The notes: a model not told the origin generated them from the letters alone. DNA of 64,000 nt from Bacteroidota bacterium (GCA_006226425.1 SBGX01000010.1:248001-312000), one strand, 5' to 3'. Positions 25,375 through 34,858 are shown, counted from the stretch's first letter. Numbers and translations are program-made.

Positions 25375-27090
25375 TTAATTTCCTGGTGAAAATCCTCCGG
25401 AACTTTTTCCTTCAATCACTTCTACACCGCGTTCAAATTTCTTCTCTTTGACCACCTGCCCTTTTCTATCGAAAATCTTCATACTTCCGTGTTTGAGTCC
25501 ATTCCGATATTCAATTTCGGTCACGATCACCCCTTTACGATCAAACTCTTTCATCGTTCCATGTAATTCTCCTCCTTTATACTCGATGGTATTGGCCGGA
25601 TATTTCCCTCCCGGATAATAGGCCGTCCAGGTTCCTTCTTTCTTCCCTGCTTTATAGTTTCCTTCTTCCGTTTTGCGATAATCCTTTTCGGAGAAACTCA
25701 CATACAAACCATCTCGCTCACTTTCATAGATCACACGATCTTTCATGGGACCATAACTCACCTTTGGCTTCTTTTTGATCACTTTGTAATGGATCAACTC
25801 TTTCGGTTTTCCATTGTCGTAATAGGACATCCACTCACCGGATTTCTGACCCATATCATATTCCCCGGAAAGCTTCAATTTTCCATTCGGATTATAGGAG
25901 GTCCATTTTCCGTGGAGTTTTCCCTTTTTAAAACCGGATTCATTCTTCGGGTTTCCGTTGTCCCAGAAATTTTGCCAGGGTCCCTCTTCCAATCCGAATT
26001 CATAATTTCCTTTCATGAGAAGTTTACCGTTCTCATACCAGGTTTCCCATAACCCATGCTTCTGATCGTTCTCGTAAGATCCCTTTTTGAAACGGGAACC
26101 ATCCTTATAATGGTAAGTCCATTGCCCCACTTTTTTATCCTCTTTATACTCGGCGGTATAAGAAAGTTCTCCGGTCGGATACCAATAGGTCCATTTACCG
26201 TCCTGCTTTCCCTCTTTGAAGCCGCCTTCCATGTCCCGGTCTCCTTTTTTGGTGTACCAGGTCCACTTTCCGTCTTTTAAGCCGGATCGATAATACCCAG
26301 ATACATTGACCTGGTCATTGTCATAATAATACTCATAGGAACCGTCTAGTTTTCCCTCCACATAATTCGCTACTTTCTCGATCTTCCCCGTATAATAGAA
26401 GTACTCCCATTTGTCGGTTTTCAGCCCTTTCTCATACTTTCCTCTCAACAGGTCGTGTCCGTAGATACTTCGCTCAACAAACTCACCGTGCGGAAGTCCA
26501 TCCTGATATTGAAACCACTGTTTCAGCGTGCCAGTATTGAAAAAGACAGTCATCTCTCCGTTTCCGTCCTTCAAGGTTTGGGTATGCAAGGAATCGGGTA
26601 ACCAAAATTGCATGACATACACCTGAGAATCCCTGTATTCTTCTTCCAATTGGGGTCTTCCATCCAGGTAGTACGTTTTTTTAGCTCCTGTCAACTTTCC
26701 GTGATCGTACATGGCTTCCACATTGAGCTGCCCGTTTTCATACCACTCCCGATACACGCTGTCCTGAACGTCCAGTACAAAATAACCTTCCTGTCGGTTC
26801 TTTCCGTTTCCGTATTTCAACAGTACCTGTCCATGCAATTGATCTTTGTAATAATTCCGGACTTCAACCAATTGGTTCGATTCGTTGTAGTACTTCCACT
26901 TGCCATGTTTTAGAGTGGTTGCCCCCAGGTCGTCCACATAGTAGGAACCGATGGACTGGAGTTGCGTCTTTCCGAAATCCCAATAAAAGGATTGCTTCTT
27001 ACTTAAATTCTCTTTCCAGACCTTCTGTGCCATGGAACCAAAGGCCATGAACAGAAGTAAAATCAGTAAACCTGGTTTTATACTCCTCAT
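25375..27090 (-). CDS. Exported MORN-repeat (YwqK-like) protein
   Basis: About 571 residues from the ATG at 27090, which gives a signal peptide ending AFGSMAQ; an in-frame start at 27114 only adds eight residues in front. The mature protein is almost wholly tandem MORN_2/YwqK-type repeats of about 23 residues (pattern NGK-G-Y--G---G-W--YY), more than a dozen copies. Databases often call this family 'YwqK antitoxin', but a signal peptide shows export, which does not suit a cytoplasmic antitoxin. Such repeats form extended beta-hairpin arrays that bind partners or lipid. It lies in an operon between a LysE-type exporter and DUF6495. Confidence 0.85.
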   Translation of the reverse strand: MRSIKPGLLILLLFMAFGSMAQKVWKENLSKKQSFYWDFGKTQLQSIGSYYVDDLGATTLKHGKWKYYNESNQLVEVRNYYKDQLHGQVLLKYGNGKNRQEGYFVLDVQDSVYREWYENGQLNVEAMYDHGKLTGAKKTYYLDGRPQLEEEYRDSQVYVMQFWLPDSLHTQTLKDGNGEMTVFFNTGTLKQWFQYQDGLPHGEFVERSIYGHDLLRGKYEKGLKTDKWEYFYYTGKIEKVANYVEGKLDGSYEYYYDNDQVNVSGYYRSGLKDGKWTWYTKKGDRDMEGGFKEGKQDGKWTYWYPTGELSYTAEYKEDKKVGQWTYHYKDGSRFKKGSYENDQKHGLWETWYENGKLLMKGNYEFGLEEGPWQNFWDNGNPKNESGFKKGKLHGKWTSYNPNGKLKLSGEYDMGQKSGEWMSYYDNGKPKELIHYKVIKKKPKVSYGPMKDRVIYESERDGLYVSFSEKDYRKTEEGNYKAGKKEGTWTAYYPGGKYPANTIEYKGGELHGTMKEFDRKGVIVTEIEYRNGLKHGSMKIFDRKGQVVKEKKFERGVEVIEGKSSGGFSPGN

Positions 27091-27122
27091 TTTTCTTTCA
27101 ATAACTTGCTCCAATCGATTTG

Positions 27123-27770
27123 TTACATCTTATTCATAATCCCCTGAATCGCCAAAATAATTCCAAATGCGGCCAGGATCGCCCCCGTAATCCGGTTGAT
27201 GGAACGCAACACTGCGTCTGTAATAAATGGTCTTAGTTTCTTGGCCCCGATAATCTTGAGCAAATCAATGGAAAAAAAGACAGCCAGAAGCACTCCAATA
27301 TACACCAACATCTGCATGGCAAAGGGGAGGTCACTGTCCTCCTTGACTCCAAAAGTCATGACGCTGAACCAATAGAAGATCACCATGGGATTGACCATAT
27401 TCAGGAGGAAACCTTTGATGAAAAGAATGGCATAATTGCTCCCGGAAAGTTGCTGTTTTCCCAGATCCTCCACAGACATTTCCTTCGGTTTCCGTATAAA
27501 AGTGATTACTCCAAAAGCTATAAACAGGACTCCTCCGATGATTTTCAGAAAGGCTTCATTCTCTCCGTAAGCCAACTCTGAAACCTTGGCGTAGAAGAAG
27601 TAGGCAATCAGGATGTAAATTAAATCGGAGATCAGTACGCCCAGATCAAGGTACAAAGCCGCCTTCACCCCTTTCCGAATACTCGTTTCGAGTAGTACGA
27701 AGAAAACGGGGCCTATCATGATACTTAGTATCAAGCCTGTCACGATGGCTTTTAGAATGAGTTCAGTCAC
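27123..27770 (-). CDS. LysE-family amino acid exporter
   Basis: A 215-residue inner-membrane protein with about six transmembrane helices. The family motif GLILSIMIGPVFFVLLETSI near the N-terminus and GFLLNMVNPMVIFYW in the middle (Asn-Pro pair) identify the LysE/RhtB translocator superfamily, which exports amino acids or related metabolites. The start is a GTG at 27770. It is the first gene of the LysE-MORN-DUF6495-SUFU operon, 32 bases upstream of the MORN gene. The exported substrate is unknown. Confidence 0.88.
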   Translation of the reverse strand: MTELILKAIVTGLILSIMIGPVFFVLLETSIRKGVKAALYLDLGVLISDLIYILIAYFFYAKVSELAYGENEAFLKIIGGVLFIAFGVITFIRKPKEMSVEDLGKQQLSGSNYAILFIKGFLLNMVNPMVIFYWFSVMTFGVKEDSDLPFAMQMLVYIGVLLAVFFSIDLLKIIGAKKLRPFITDAVLRSINRITGAILAAFGIILAIQGIMNKM

Positions 27771-27790
27771 GGTTCCTTGATGATCTGTTA

Positions 27791-27798
27791 CAAAAATA
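27791..27798 (-). promoter_or_regulatory. Possible -7 element for the LysE operon
   Basis: On the - strand TATTTTTG matches TAnnTTTG, 20 bases before the GTG at 27770. No TTG is found at the expected upstream distance. Confidence 0.35.
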
Positions 27799-27858
27799 AC
27801 AATTGCTCTGAGACTACCCGGAAATATGAGCGATTTTGGTACTTTCCTACCGCTTTTT

Positions 27859-29190
27859 TTAAATGACTCCCTTCGATTTTAGCTCCAGGTACTTATTTAT
27901 CGTCGAAACGGAAAGTTCTTCTGGACGGGTCAGCAAAGTTTGAATGCCGTATTGTCTTAGTTCTCTGGCAATGTTCACTTTGTGTGCGATCAGTTTTTCA
28001 GATACTGCCGATTCATAAATATTCTCAATACTATCTATTCGCTGATATGCCTGATCTTCCAATTCATTGTTTTGGAACATGACGACTACCAGGACATGCT
28101 TTTGATTCAATTTTTTCAAGACCGGGAGGGCTCTTCGCATGGCGAATTCACTCTCAAAATTACTGTACAACATCAACAGTGATCTGGTCTTAACTGTCTG
28201 ATGAACCGCTTCGTACAACAACTCAAAACTGGCTTCCCGGAAATGCGTTTTTTGATTGTACAACTGATTTAAAATGCGTCGTAGTTGATTGGCACTGCGC
28301 TCTGCCTGAAGCTGGCTTCCGATCTTGTCCGAAAAGGTGATCAGACCCGCTTTATCCCCCTTACGAAGCGCAATATTTGAAAATACCAGGGCCGAATTAA
28401 TGGAATAATCGAGCATGTTCATCCCTTCAAATTCCATTTGCATGTTCCGACTTTTATCGATCACCGAATAAATGTTCTGAGATCGTTCTTCCTGGTATTG
28501 ATTCACCATCAGCTCATTGCGCTTACTGGTCGCTTTCCAGTTGATCGTTCGGATATCATCTCCCTGAACGTAATTCTTGATCTGTTCAAATTCATTGTTG
28601 TGCCCAATCCTTCTGATTTTTTTGATCCCTACTGCCCTGGTTTGCTGATGGAAAACCTTCAATTCGAACTGTTTCATTTGCAGAATGGACGGGTACACCT
28701 GTACGGTCTGTCCCAGTGGATAAATAATTCGACGTTTGCACAGCATCAGTATGGAGGAAATGAACAAATGCACATCCTGAAAATGATAGTCGCCTCGTTT
28801 TCGCGGGATAAAGTCGTAGGAAATTTCCTTTTCCCGACCGGAGGCCAGCAACATGTGATTGACCCGGTTCCTCCATTGCATTTCGATCGGATAACCTTCA
28901 TAAACCTCTATTTTCAGAGGTTGATTTGACTCATTTCTGATCTTCAGCTGCACGGGGTTTCGATCTCCCAGGTTCAATACTGCTCTGAGCTCACGTCGCA
29001 CCTTCAATGGCTCCCGAATCAGGAAGGTGAGCAAAATATCGAGTAAAAAGAAGCCGAACAGACAACTCAACGCGATCAGAGCCACCGGAAAGAGCCATTT
29101 CCAGACAAAGGCCAGCACAAATAGGATGACCACTCCTGCGAATAGCAAGAAGAATAAACGGGTGATATACAGGGAGCGAATAAAGCGCAT
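27859..29190 (-). CDS. DUF58 domain-containing protein
   Basis: A 443-residue protein with two N-terminal membrane helices (about 10-60) and a C-terminal DUF58/vWA-like domain. DUF58 hallmarks are YVQGDDIRTINWKATSKRNELMVNQYQ and the metal-site-like DKSRNM, then GLITFSDKIG. DUF58 proteins work with MoxR-type AAA ATPases in envelope or protein-complex maturation. The ATG is one base after the MoxR stop, so it is co-translated. It is the last gene of the five-gene MoxR operon. Confidence 0.93.
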   Translation of the reverse strand: MRFIRSLYITRLFFLLFAGVVILFVLAFVWKWLFPVALIALSCLFGFFLLDILLTFLIREPLKVRRELRAVLNLGDRNPVQLKIRNESNQPLKIEVYEGYPIEMQWRNRVNHMLLASGREKEISYDFIPRKRGDYHFQDVHLFISSILMLCKRRIIYPLGQTVQVYPSILQMKQFELKVFHQQTRAVGIKKIRRIGHNNEFEQIKNYVQGDDIRTINWKATSKRNELMVNQYQEERSQNIYSVIDKSRNMQMEFEGMNMLDYSINSALVFSNIALRKGDKAGLITFSDKIGSQLQAERSANQLRRILNQLYNQKTHFREASFELLYEAVHQTVKTRSLLMLYSNFESEFAMRRALPVLKKLNQKHVLVVVMFQNNELEDQAYQRIDSIENIYESAVSEKLIAHKVNIARELRQYGIQTLLTRPEELSVSTINKYLELKSKGVI

Positions 29191-29191
29191 C

Positions 29192-30277
29192 TTATCTCGG
29201 TACCTCGATCGTTTGAATAATTTCCTGGATCACATCTTCTACCTGCGTTCCTTCCATTTCAGCCTCCGGGGTCAAAATGAGACGATGGTTTAGTACGTGA
29301 ACTGCCACAAACTGGATATCTTCCGGAGTGACAAAGTCCCTACCCGCTATCGCTGCAACGGCCTTGGAAGATTTCAACATGGAAAGCGAGGCTCTTGGTG
29401 ATCCTCCCAAATAAACTTTTCCATGATTTCTTGTCTTATGCGTAATCGATGCAATGTAGTTCAGAAGACGGTCTTCCACAACGATCTTTTCAACCAAAGA
29501 CTGGATTTTCGAAATGTCTGCCGAAGAGAATACTGCTTTGATCTGATCCAGTGAAGGTGACTTCACCTCATTTCGATAGCGCATCAATATTTCCGTTTCT
29601 TCATTGAGCTCCGGATGGTTGACCTTTACTTTAAACAGGAAACGGTCTAGCTGAGCTTCAGGCAAACTATACGTCCCTTCCTGCTCAATCGGGTTCATGG
29701 TGGCAACGACTAAAAATGGAAAGTCCATCTCATAGCGTTCTCCGTCAAAGGTAATCTGACGTTCTTCCATGACCTCGAAAAGTGCGGCCTGCGTCTTGGC
29801 TGGTGCCCGGTTGATCTCATCGATGAGTACAATATTACTGAATACAGGTCCCCGTTTAAAGGTAAAACTGGCGTCTTTCATATTGTAAACAGAAGTTCCC
29901 AGAACATCCGAAGGCATCAGGTCTGGTGTAAACTGAATCCTCGAAAAACGGATATCCAAGGCTTTCGACATTACCTTGGAGGAAAGTGTCTTGGCAACCC
30001 CTGGAACTCCTTCCAACAAAATGTGTCCATTACAGAAAATCCCTGCCAGCAACAAGTCTACCATTTGTTCCTGCCCAATGATGTATTTCCTCATTTCCTC
30101 ACGGACCTCTCCCACTTTTCGAGCGATCCAAACCAGGTCTTCATTCGAGCGCTCAAAACCATAATGTGTTCCCCCTGAGTTGGTTCCCTGCGAAGGAATT
30201 CCCGAACCAGGCTGATAAGCCTCATGGTTCTCTTTGTTCTCTCTCGATTCTTCGTTTTGTTGTTCCTCGTTCATCAT
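29192..30277 (-). CDS. MoxR-family AAA+ ATPase
   Basis: A 361-residue AAA+ ATPase of the MoxR family. It has a Gln/Glu/Gly-rich N-terminal tail (about 1-40), Walker A in GVPGVAKTL, Walker B in LIDEINRAP, sensor 1 in VVATMNP and the arginine-finger region LPEAQLDRF. MoxR proteins act as chaperone-like remodelers together with vWA-domain partners; DUF58 downstream and the DUF4350/DUF4129 membrane proteins upstream are the likely partners. The ATG overlaps the DUF4350 stop by four bases (ATGA). ATG 30274 is an alternative start. Confidence 0.95.
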   Translation of the reverse strand: MMNEEQQNEESRENKENHEAYQPGSGIPSQGTNSGGTHYGFERSNEDLVWIARKVGEVREEMRKYIIGQEQMVDLLLAGIFCNGHILLEGVPGVAKTLSSKVMSKALDIRFSRIQFTPDLMPSDVLGTSVYNMKDASFTFKRGPVFSNIVLIDEINRAPAKTQAALFEVMEERQITFDGERYEMDFPFLVVATMNPIEQEGTYSLPEAQLDRFLFKVKVNHPELNEETEILMRYRNEVKSPSLDQIKAVFSSADISKIQSLVEKIVVEDRLLNYIASITHKTRNHGKVYLGGSPRASLSMLKSSKAVAAIAGRDFVTPEDIQFVAVHVLNHRLILTPEAEMEGTQVEDVIQEIIQTIEVPR

Positions 30278-31953
30278 ATCTTCTGTTTTAAATAAGGTGA
30301 GACAAATTGTTCAAATGCCTTTTGATCATAGGCGCTAATCAGGTTGATCGGAATTCTTCTTTCCATGCCATCTTCAAAGACAAAGCTGCAAATCCCATTT
30401 TCCATCCGAACCTGCAACATATCCTCTTGTTTACGCACTTTTTTGGGACCAAACAACTGATAGAAAGTCAAGGTCTCCTTCTGAATTTTCATCAGGGGTA
30501 CACTGACCATCCGCACTCCAAATGCCAGCAACAGACCTCCGATCGGCCAGAGCAATATTCCTACACTTTCTGCCTCGTAAAGCAGATAGAATCCATACAA
30601 GGCCCCAATAATACCAATGAAAATTAACGAAACCGGTATCAACATCTTGCGCTGAATCCGCATGGTCTTCAACTGACTTCGTTCTTCTTGCTTTTCTTTG
30701 AGAATCCCGGATTGAATGTAAAAGGCTCTTTGTTTAGTAGATACTTTATGCAGGTACTCATAATTTACCGCACTTTCCGATTCGATCTCCAACATTCTTA
30801 ATAGTTCTTCTATTTCCTTCTGATCCACATTTGATTTCTCAGAAAGGGTGTGCACCATTTTTTGTCGGTCTCCCTTAAGGTCTACAAAAAACTGTTTGTT
30901 CACCGCTACTTCAAAATTGCGCCGCATGACTTGCAAAATGCTGTAAGGGGTCTGCTTCCGATAATAGATTTCTTTCAGGGTCTCCGCAAATGAAAGGGAA
31001 TGATTCATCGTCTTCGGCAAATAGGGAACGTATGGCTGGGTCCGTTTTGTCCTGAAAACCAAAAACAGAATGAGTCCAAGGACGATTAACAAGAGGGCGA
31101 TGGTCAACTCCTTGTGTTTAAAGATGAACTGAAGGTAACTTTCGTCTTTTTTCCCTCCGTCCCGATCTCCTCCCAGGTCTTCATCATCCAGTTTCCCGAG
31201 TTCGAGCCAACAAATCTGATGCTCTTCAGGAATCATGGAAGCGACATATTGTGCATAGTCGTAACCCGCCTGACTCAGTAACTGATAATTTTGAAATAGT
31301 TCCGGATTGCAGTGAACCATCAATCGTCCGTCTCCCACTTCATAGCTAATGAAATTGGTGTGGCCTTTCACAAAACTCAAAGGACTGATTTTCCCAAAAT
31401 TGGAGCCAACATCCCTTCTCACCTGGTGATAATCCATTAGTTGCCAGGTCTTCGCAATGGTGTCCGACTGATGCACGTGGTACAATCTACGAAAGCTGTA
31501 ATCCTCCCCAAAACTCACTCCCACGTGATCCGAGTAATCCCATAGCAAGTTGTCCGAACCATACCAGTAACGGTGCATAAAATCAGAGACATCTTCGTAA
31601 GCCACGAGTAGATTAGCTCCATTTCGAACCTGATCCATCAGGCTATCAAATTCACTTGTTTTCAACTGGAATTTTTCTCCTATGAATAGGTAGGTCTTTT
31701 TCTCGTTCAGGGATTCAGGAACCAGTCGTGTCTCAAACTTGACACTGTTTTTTTTGGTTCGGTACTCTAGCATTTCCCGGAACAGCTGTAGTCCTCGGGG
31801 CCCTTGTCCATCAATATCGTACTTCTCTTCCCAATTGGCCAGTTTCACCGGTCCCCCTCCATTTGCACCACCTGGATCTCTCAAGAAGTACCAAAGGGCC
31901 GCGGTCAGAGCTGCGATCACTACACCGAATATGAGCAGGAACTTTTTAGACAT
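30274..31953 (-). CDS. DUF4350 domain-containing membrane protein
   Basis: A 559-residue protein. An N-terminal signal-anchor helix (about 4-24) is followed by the periplasmic DUF4350 domain (about 40-270: QGPRGLQLFREML and VRNGANLLVAYED), a transmembrane helix near 290, a cytoplasmic alpha-helical part, and a helix pair near 430-480. The family is a constant member of the MoxR-DUF58 operon of Bacteroidota; its fold is related to glutamine-amidotransferase-like domains, but no catalytic activity is established. It overlaps MoxR by four bases and DUF4129 by eight. Confidence 0.88.
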   Translation of the reverse strand: MSKKFLLIFGVVIAALTAALWYFLRDPGGANGGGPVKLANWEEKYDIDGQGPRGLQLFREMLEYRTKKNSVKFETRLVPESLNEKKTYLFIGEKFQLKTSEFDSLMDQVRNGANLLVAYEDVSDFMHRYWYGSDNLLWDYSDHVGVSFGEDYSFRRLYHVHQSDTIAKTWQLMDYHQVRRDVGSNFGKISPLSFVKGHTNFISYEVGDGRLMVHCNPELFQNYQLLSQAGYDYAQYVASMIPEEHQICWLELGKLDDEDLGGDRDGGKKDESYLQFIFKHKELTIALLLIVLGLILFLVFRTKRTQPYVPYLPKTMNHSLSFAETLKEIYYRKQTPYSILQVMRRNFEVAVNKQFFVDLKGDRQKMVHTLSEKSNVDQKEIEELLRMLEIESESAVNYEYLHKVSTKQRAFYIQSGILKEKQEERSQLKTMRIQRKMLIPVSLIFIGIIGALYGFYLLYEAESVGILLWPIGGLLLAFGVRMVSVPLMKIQKETLTFYQLFGPKKVRKQEDMLQVRMENGICSFVFEDGMERRIPINLISAYDQKAFEQFVSPYLKQKI

Positions 31954-32860
31954 GTTCCGTACTTAATCGTTCGTAATAGGATTTCAGTTTTCCTTCGATG
32001 CCACTGTAATCACTTCGTCCGATGCTATAATTTCCGTACCAGATCAAATCGTAAATTCGAACGCTTTCCTCAAAATTCTCTCGCCCGTCCTTTCTCCGAC
32101 TCATCTGGATAACGTAATCTCGATTCGTCAACTCTTTCTTCCATCGAATCCGGCGCAAACGGATCAACTCTTTCAGGATGAAGGTAAAGTAGATCCTCAC
32201 ACACTCCCGATAATCTTCCCGGGCCATAGCTTCCTCTAGTCTTCTTTCAAGTTCTGACTTTGGAATCTCCTCCGGATTTAAGTCTTCCGGAACAAATTCC
32301 ATTTCCACTTTCCGGTTTCGCGGACGATAATTTTTGATCAGGTAATAGGCCAGCAAGAACACCAGAAGGGCCAGCACAATGATCAGCAATGTCTTCCAAA
32401 AACCTGGTCCTAAAAAGGAAACATCCCTTCCGGGTGGATCAACATGCAAATTTGGATCTGTTTTTTGGGAATCAAACTTGATGGGTTCTGGCTTACCCAT
32501 TTTCGGATCAGCTTCTTTCGTTCCACCCTGTCCGGTACCAAAACCTCCACCGCCTCCTCTCAACTGCCTTCTTCGGTCTATTTGTCTTGGAGAATAAGTA
32601 ATCGTGTTCTTCCTTCCCTGATACTTCCTTGAGTTGTTCGTTGACCTCAAAATGCGCTTGCTTTGACTAATCGACGAGGGCGACAAATGTTTGGATGTGG
32701 AAGGTCCCTGGTACTCATCACTTTGATAATACTCATACCTCCTTTGCAAATTCTCAAGAGTGGGAGGAGCTTTTCCTTCCTCCTGGGCTTTCACTTCCAT
32801 GAATATCGAAGTCGAAAGCAGTACTAATACTAAACTAATCTTCTTCGTAATCAACATCAT
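31946..32860 (-). CDS. DUF4129 domain-containing membrane protein
   Basis: About 304 residues from the ATG at 32860, with a signal peptide ending VKAQ. The N-terminal half is polar with a Gly-rich stretch (RGGGGGFGTG). One transmembrane helix (LLIIVLALLVFLLAYYLI) follows, then a cytoplasmic C-terminal DUF4129 domain (YRECVRIYFTFILKELIRLRRIRWKKELTNRDYV and IYDLIWYGNYSIG). The start lies 26 bases inside the end of the SpoIIM-like gene; a second ATG follows directly at 32857. A member of the MoxR operon, thought to be a substrate adaptor or membrane partner of MoxR/DUF58. Confidence 0.87.
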   Translation of the reverse strand: MMLITKKISLVLVLLSTSIFMEVKAQEEGKAPPTLENLQRRYEYYQSDEYQGPSTSKHLSPSSISQSKRILRSTNNSRKYQGRKNTITYSPRQIDRRRQLRGGGGGFGTGQGGTKEADPKMGKPEPIKFDSQKTDPNLHVDPPGRDVSFLGPGFWKTLLIIVLALLVFLLAYYLIKNYRPRNRKVEMEFVPEDLNPEEIPKSELERRLEEAMAREDYRECVRIYFTFILKELIRLRRIRWKKELTNRDYVIQMSRRKDGRENFEESVRIYDLIWYGNYSIGRSDYSGIEGKLKSYYERLSTEHV

Positions 32861-34763
32861 GTTCCTTGACCTTACTTCTTTTTCCAAACTTCTGAAAGTC
32901 TGCTTTCAGTCCGTTCGCTGTTTCCTTCTCATGCTCATTATAAACCAGAAAATGCATGGCAATGATCCATAATGGAAAGACTGCCATGATGAAAATCAGG
33001 TAAACCAGTTGCCGCACATAATTGGATATCACCCATTTGTTCCAATGAAACGTATCACAGACATTTTTGACGAAATCCGTCAGTAAATCCAATAAATCTG
33101 GCATCGGTGGACTGCTCACAAAATTGTTGTCATGGATACTCCCGACAAAAGCAATGGGTTGTGCAAACAGGGCCAAAATGACGAAAAACAAGAAGAGTAC
33201 CATCAATGAGTTCCCATAGGATTGCGCCGAATACTTCCAACCCAGTGAGAATCGCCTTCCGGCCTTTTCCTCTACCGCTGAAGCCGTCACCCCATTCAAA
33301 TAGAAAAAGGGAATGACAAAGATCAACACGAAGTACCATTGCCAGGGAATCAGTGAAATCGTAAAAAATAACAGCAAACTTCCTACCCAGACCAATGGCA
33401 GTTTTTTAGCGGCAAATAAGAAAAATTCTTTCCAGCGAATCACTTGTTGTCCATTCTTGAATACGTAGGATACTGAGATAATCATCAGCGAAAAGAGGAC
33501 TGACCATAAGCCATTGATCAGGTAATCCTGATCCGACTCAAAACCAAATCCGATCATGATTTCCAACTGTTTGGCCCAGTCGAACCAGTAATTTGTTTCC
33601 ATCATCTCGGCATGTAGCTGATCCTGAAAATAAATCAAGCCGACTGCCAGAGGGAAAATGACAAACATATTGATCCGAAAGAAACTGGAAAAATGAATGC
33701 GATAGAATCGGAAACTGTCCGAAATAATCTGTCCCAGGGTCCGAATTCGCTGCAAATTGAAGTACTTATTCGGAAAGGTATTGACCACTTCTTCTTGTTC
33801 CAGCAGGTGAGGATATTTCCTGGCAACGATCATTGGATAAACCACGTAATAGCCTATGATAATCCCAAAAGAAAGTAGAATCAAGGTCCACTTGGACCAC
33901 TCCGCCAAAGATTGATAATTGGCCGTGACAAAACTTTCCAAAAATCCTGCGGTGATAATAAAAGGAACCAGACTCAACATGATCTTCAGGCCTCGCTTGG
34001 CTCCCAACTGAAGTGATTGTAATCTGGTATAATTCCCCGGAAAAAGCCAGGCATTCCCCATGGTGATCCCCGCACCTCCCGCCAATACAATCGCCGAAAT
34101 CTCAAAGGCTCCGTGAATCCAAATCCCTAAAAAGGAAGTGAGCAGAAGTCCTTTGGTGGCGAAGTAATACTGAAAGGCACCAAGCATGACCCCATTCTTA
34201 AAGAGGAAAATGTGCGTTCCTATTGTAAAGAAAATCCCAAAAATAAAAGTCAGAAAAGCGACCCGTAAATTATTGGTGGTAATCCGGATGAACATCCCCA
34301 GATGGCTATCCGTTTCGTACACGGCCAGTGGATTTCCATTAGCAATATTTCGATTGGTCATCTCTACATAGGCATCCCCGACAATGACCCTGGCAAAACC
34401 CGGATCAAAATGGGTCGAAACCGCCCCGATCGTTGCCCATAATAAGAAGACAACCAATGCAAACAACAATGTTTTTCGGGACCGATAAATCTCCAATGGC
34501 AAGGAAACTTTCCAAACGGAAATCAACTTCTTAATCGATTCTCCACGTTGAATGTGCAGGTCCGTATAAATCCGTTGTGCAAGCTGATTCAGGTAAACAC
34601 GTACGGTTCGTCTTTGATAGAAGGTCTGAGCATAACTCAAATCATCCGTAATATCCATGTACAGGCTACTCAGTTCATCCGGGTCCCTGGTTTCACTTTG
34701 AGATAACTTTTCAAAGCGATTCCATTTCTCCTTATTCTGATCTATAAAGCTTGTTTCTTTCAT
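32835..34763 (-). CDS. SpoIIM-like (DUF95) membrane protein fused to a second membrane domain
   Basis: A 642-residue polytopic membrane protein and first gene of the MoxR operon. Residues about 1-320 match the SpoIIM/DUF95 family: cytoplasmic N-terminus, NLRVAFLTFIFGIFFTIGT, GIWIHGAFEISAIVLAGGAG and the C-terminal helices. This is the whole length of a normal SpoIIM protein. From about residue 335 (LQRIRTLGQIISDSFRFYRIHFSSFF) a second, unrelated membrane domain of ~300 residues begins, resembling a protein that in related genomes I recall as a separate gene in the same operon. So this is likely a gene fusion. On the - strand TATATTTA at 34778-34785 is a near-consensus -7 element. Confidence 0.85.
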   Translation of the reverse strand: MKETSFIDQNKEKWNRFEKLSQSETRDPDELSSLYMDITDDLSYAQTFYQRRTVRVYLNQLAQRIYTDLHIQRGESIKKLISVWKVSLPLEIYRSRKTLLFALVVFLLWATIGAVSTHFDPGFARVIVGDAYVEMTNRNIANGNPLAVYETDSHLGMFIRITTNNLRVAFLTFIFGIFFTIGTHIFLFKNGVMLGAFQYYFATKGLLLTSFLGIWIHGAFEISAIVLAGGAGITMGNAWLFPGNYTRLQSLQLGAKRGLKIMLSLVPFIITAGFLESFVTANYQSLAEWSKWTLILLSFGIIIGYYVVYPMIVARKYPHLLEQEEVVNTFPNKYFNLQRIRTLGQIISDSFRFYRIHFSSFFRINMFVIFPLAVGLIYFQDQLHAEMMETNYWFDWAKQLEIMIGFGFESDQDYLINGLWSVLFSLMIISVSYVFKNGQQVIRWKEFFLFAAKKLPLVWVGSLLLFFTISLIPWQWYFVLIFVIPFFYLNGVTASAVEEKAGRRFSLGWKYSAQSYGNSLMVLFLFFVILALFAQPIAFVGSIHDNNFVSSPPMPDLLDLLTDFVKNVCDTFHWNKWVISNYVRQLVYLIFIMAVFPLWIIAMHFLVYNEHEKETANGLKADFQKFGKRSKVKEHDVDYEED

Positions 34764-34830
34764 GGATATCCTGTACGTAAATATAATTTTTTTGACCGAA
34801 ATGACAGGAGCTTTGAGTCAAAAGTTCAAC

Positions 34831-34858
34831 AAAAAAGGGAGCTGAATGCTCCCTTTTT
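34831..34858 (-). terminator. Terminator between the P5C dehydrogenase gene and the MoxR operon
   Basis: AAAAAGGGAGC / GCTCCCTTTTT form an eleven-pair symmetric stem with a five-base loop. It lies just downstream of the - strand dehydrogenase gene and separates it from the SpoIIM operon. Confidence 0.85.

Noticed and set aside
25375-27090. Toxin-antitoxin module based on the YwqK-like label
   Set aside because: The MORN-repeat protein has a signal peptide and no toxin gene is adjacent; the family name does not prove antitoxin function.
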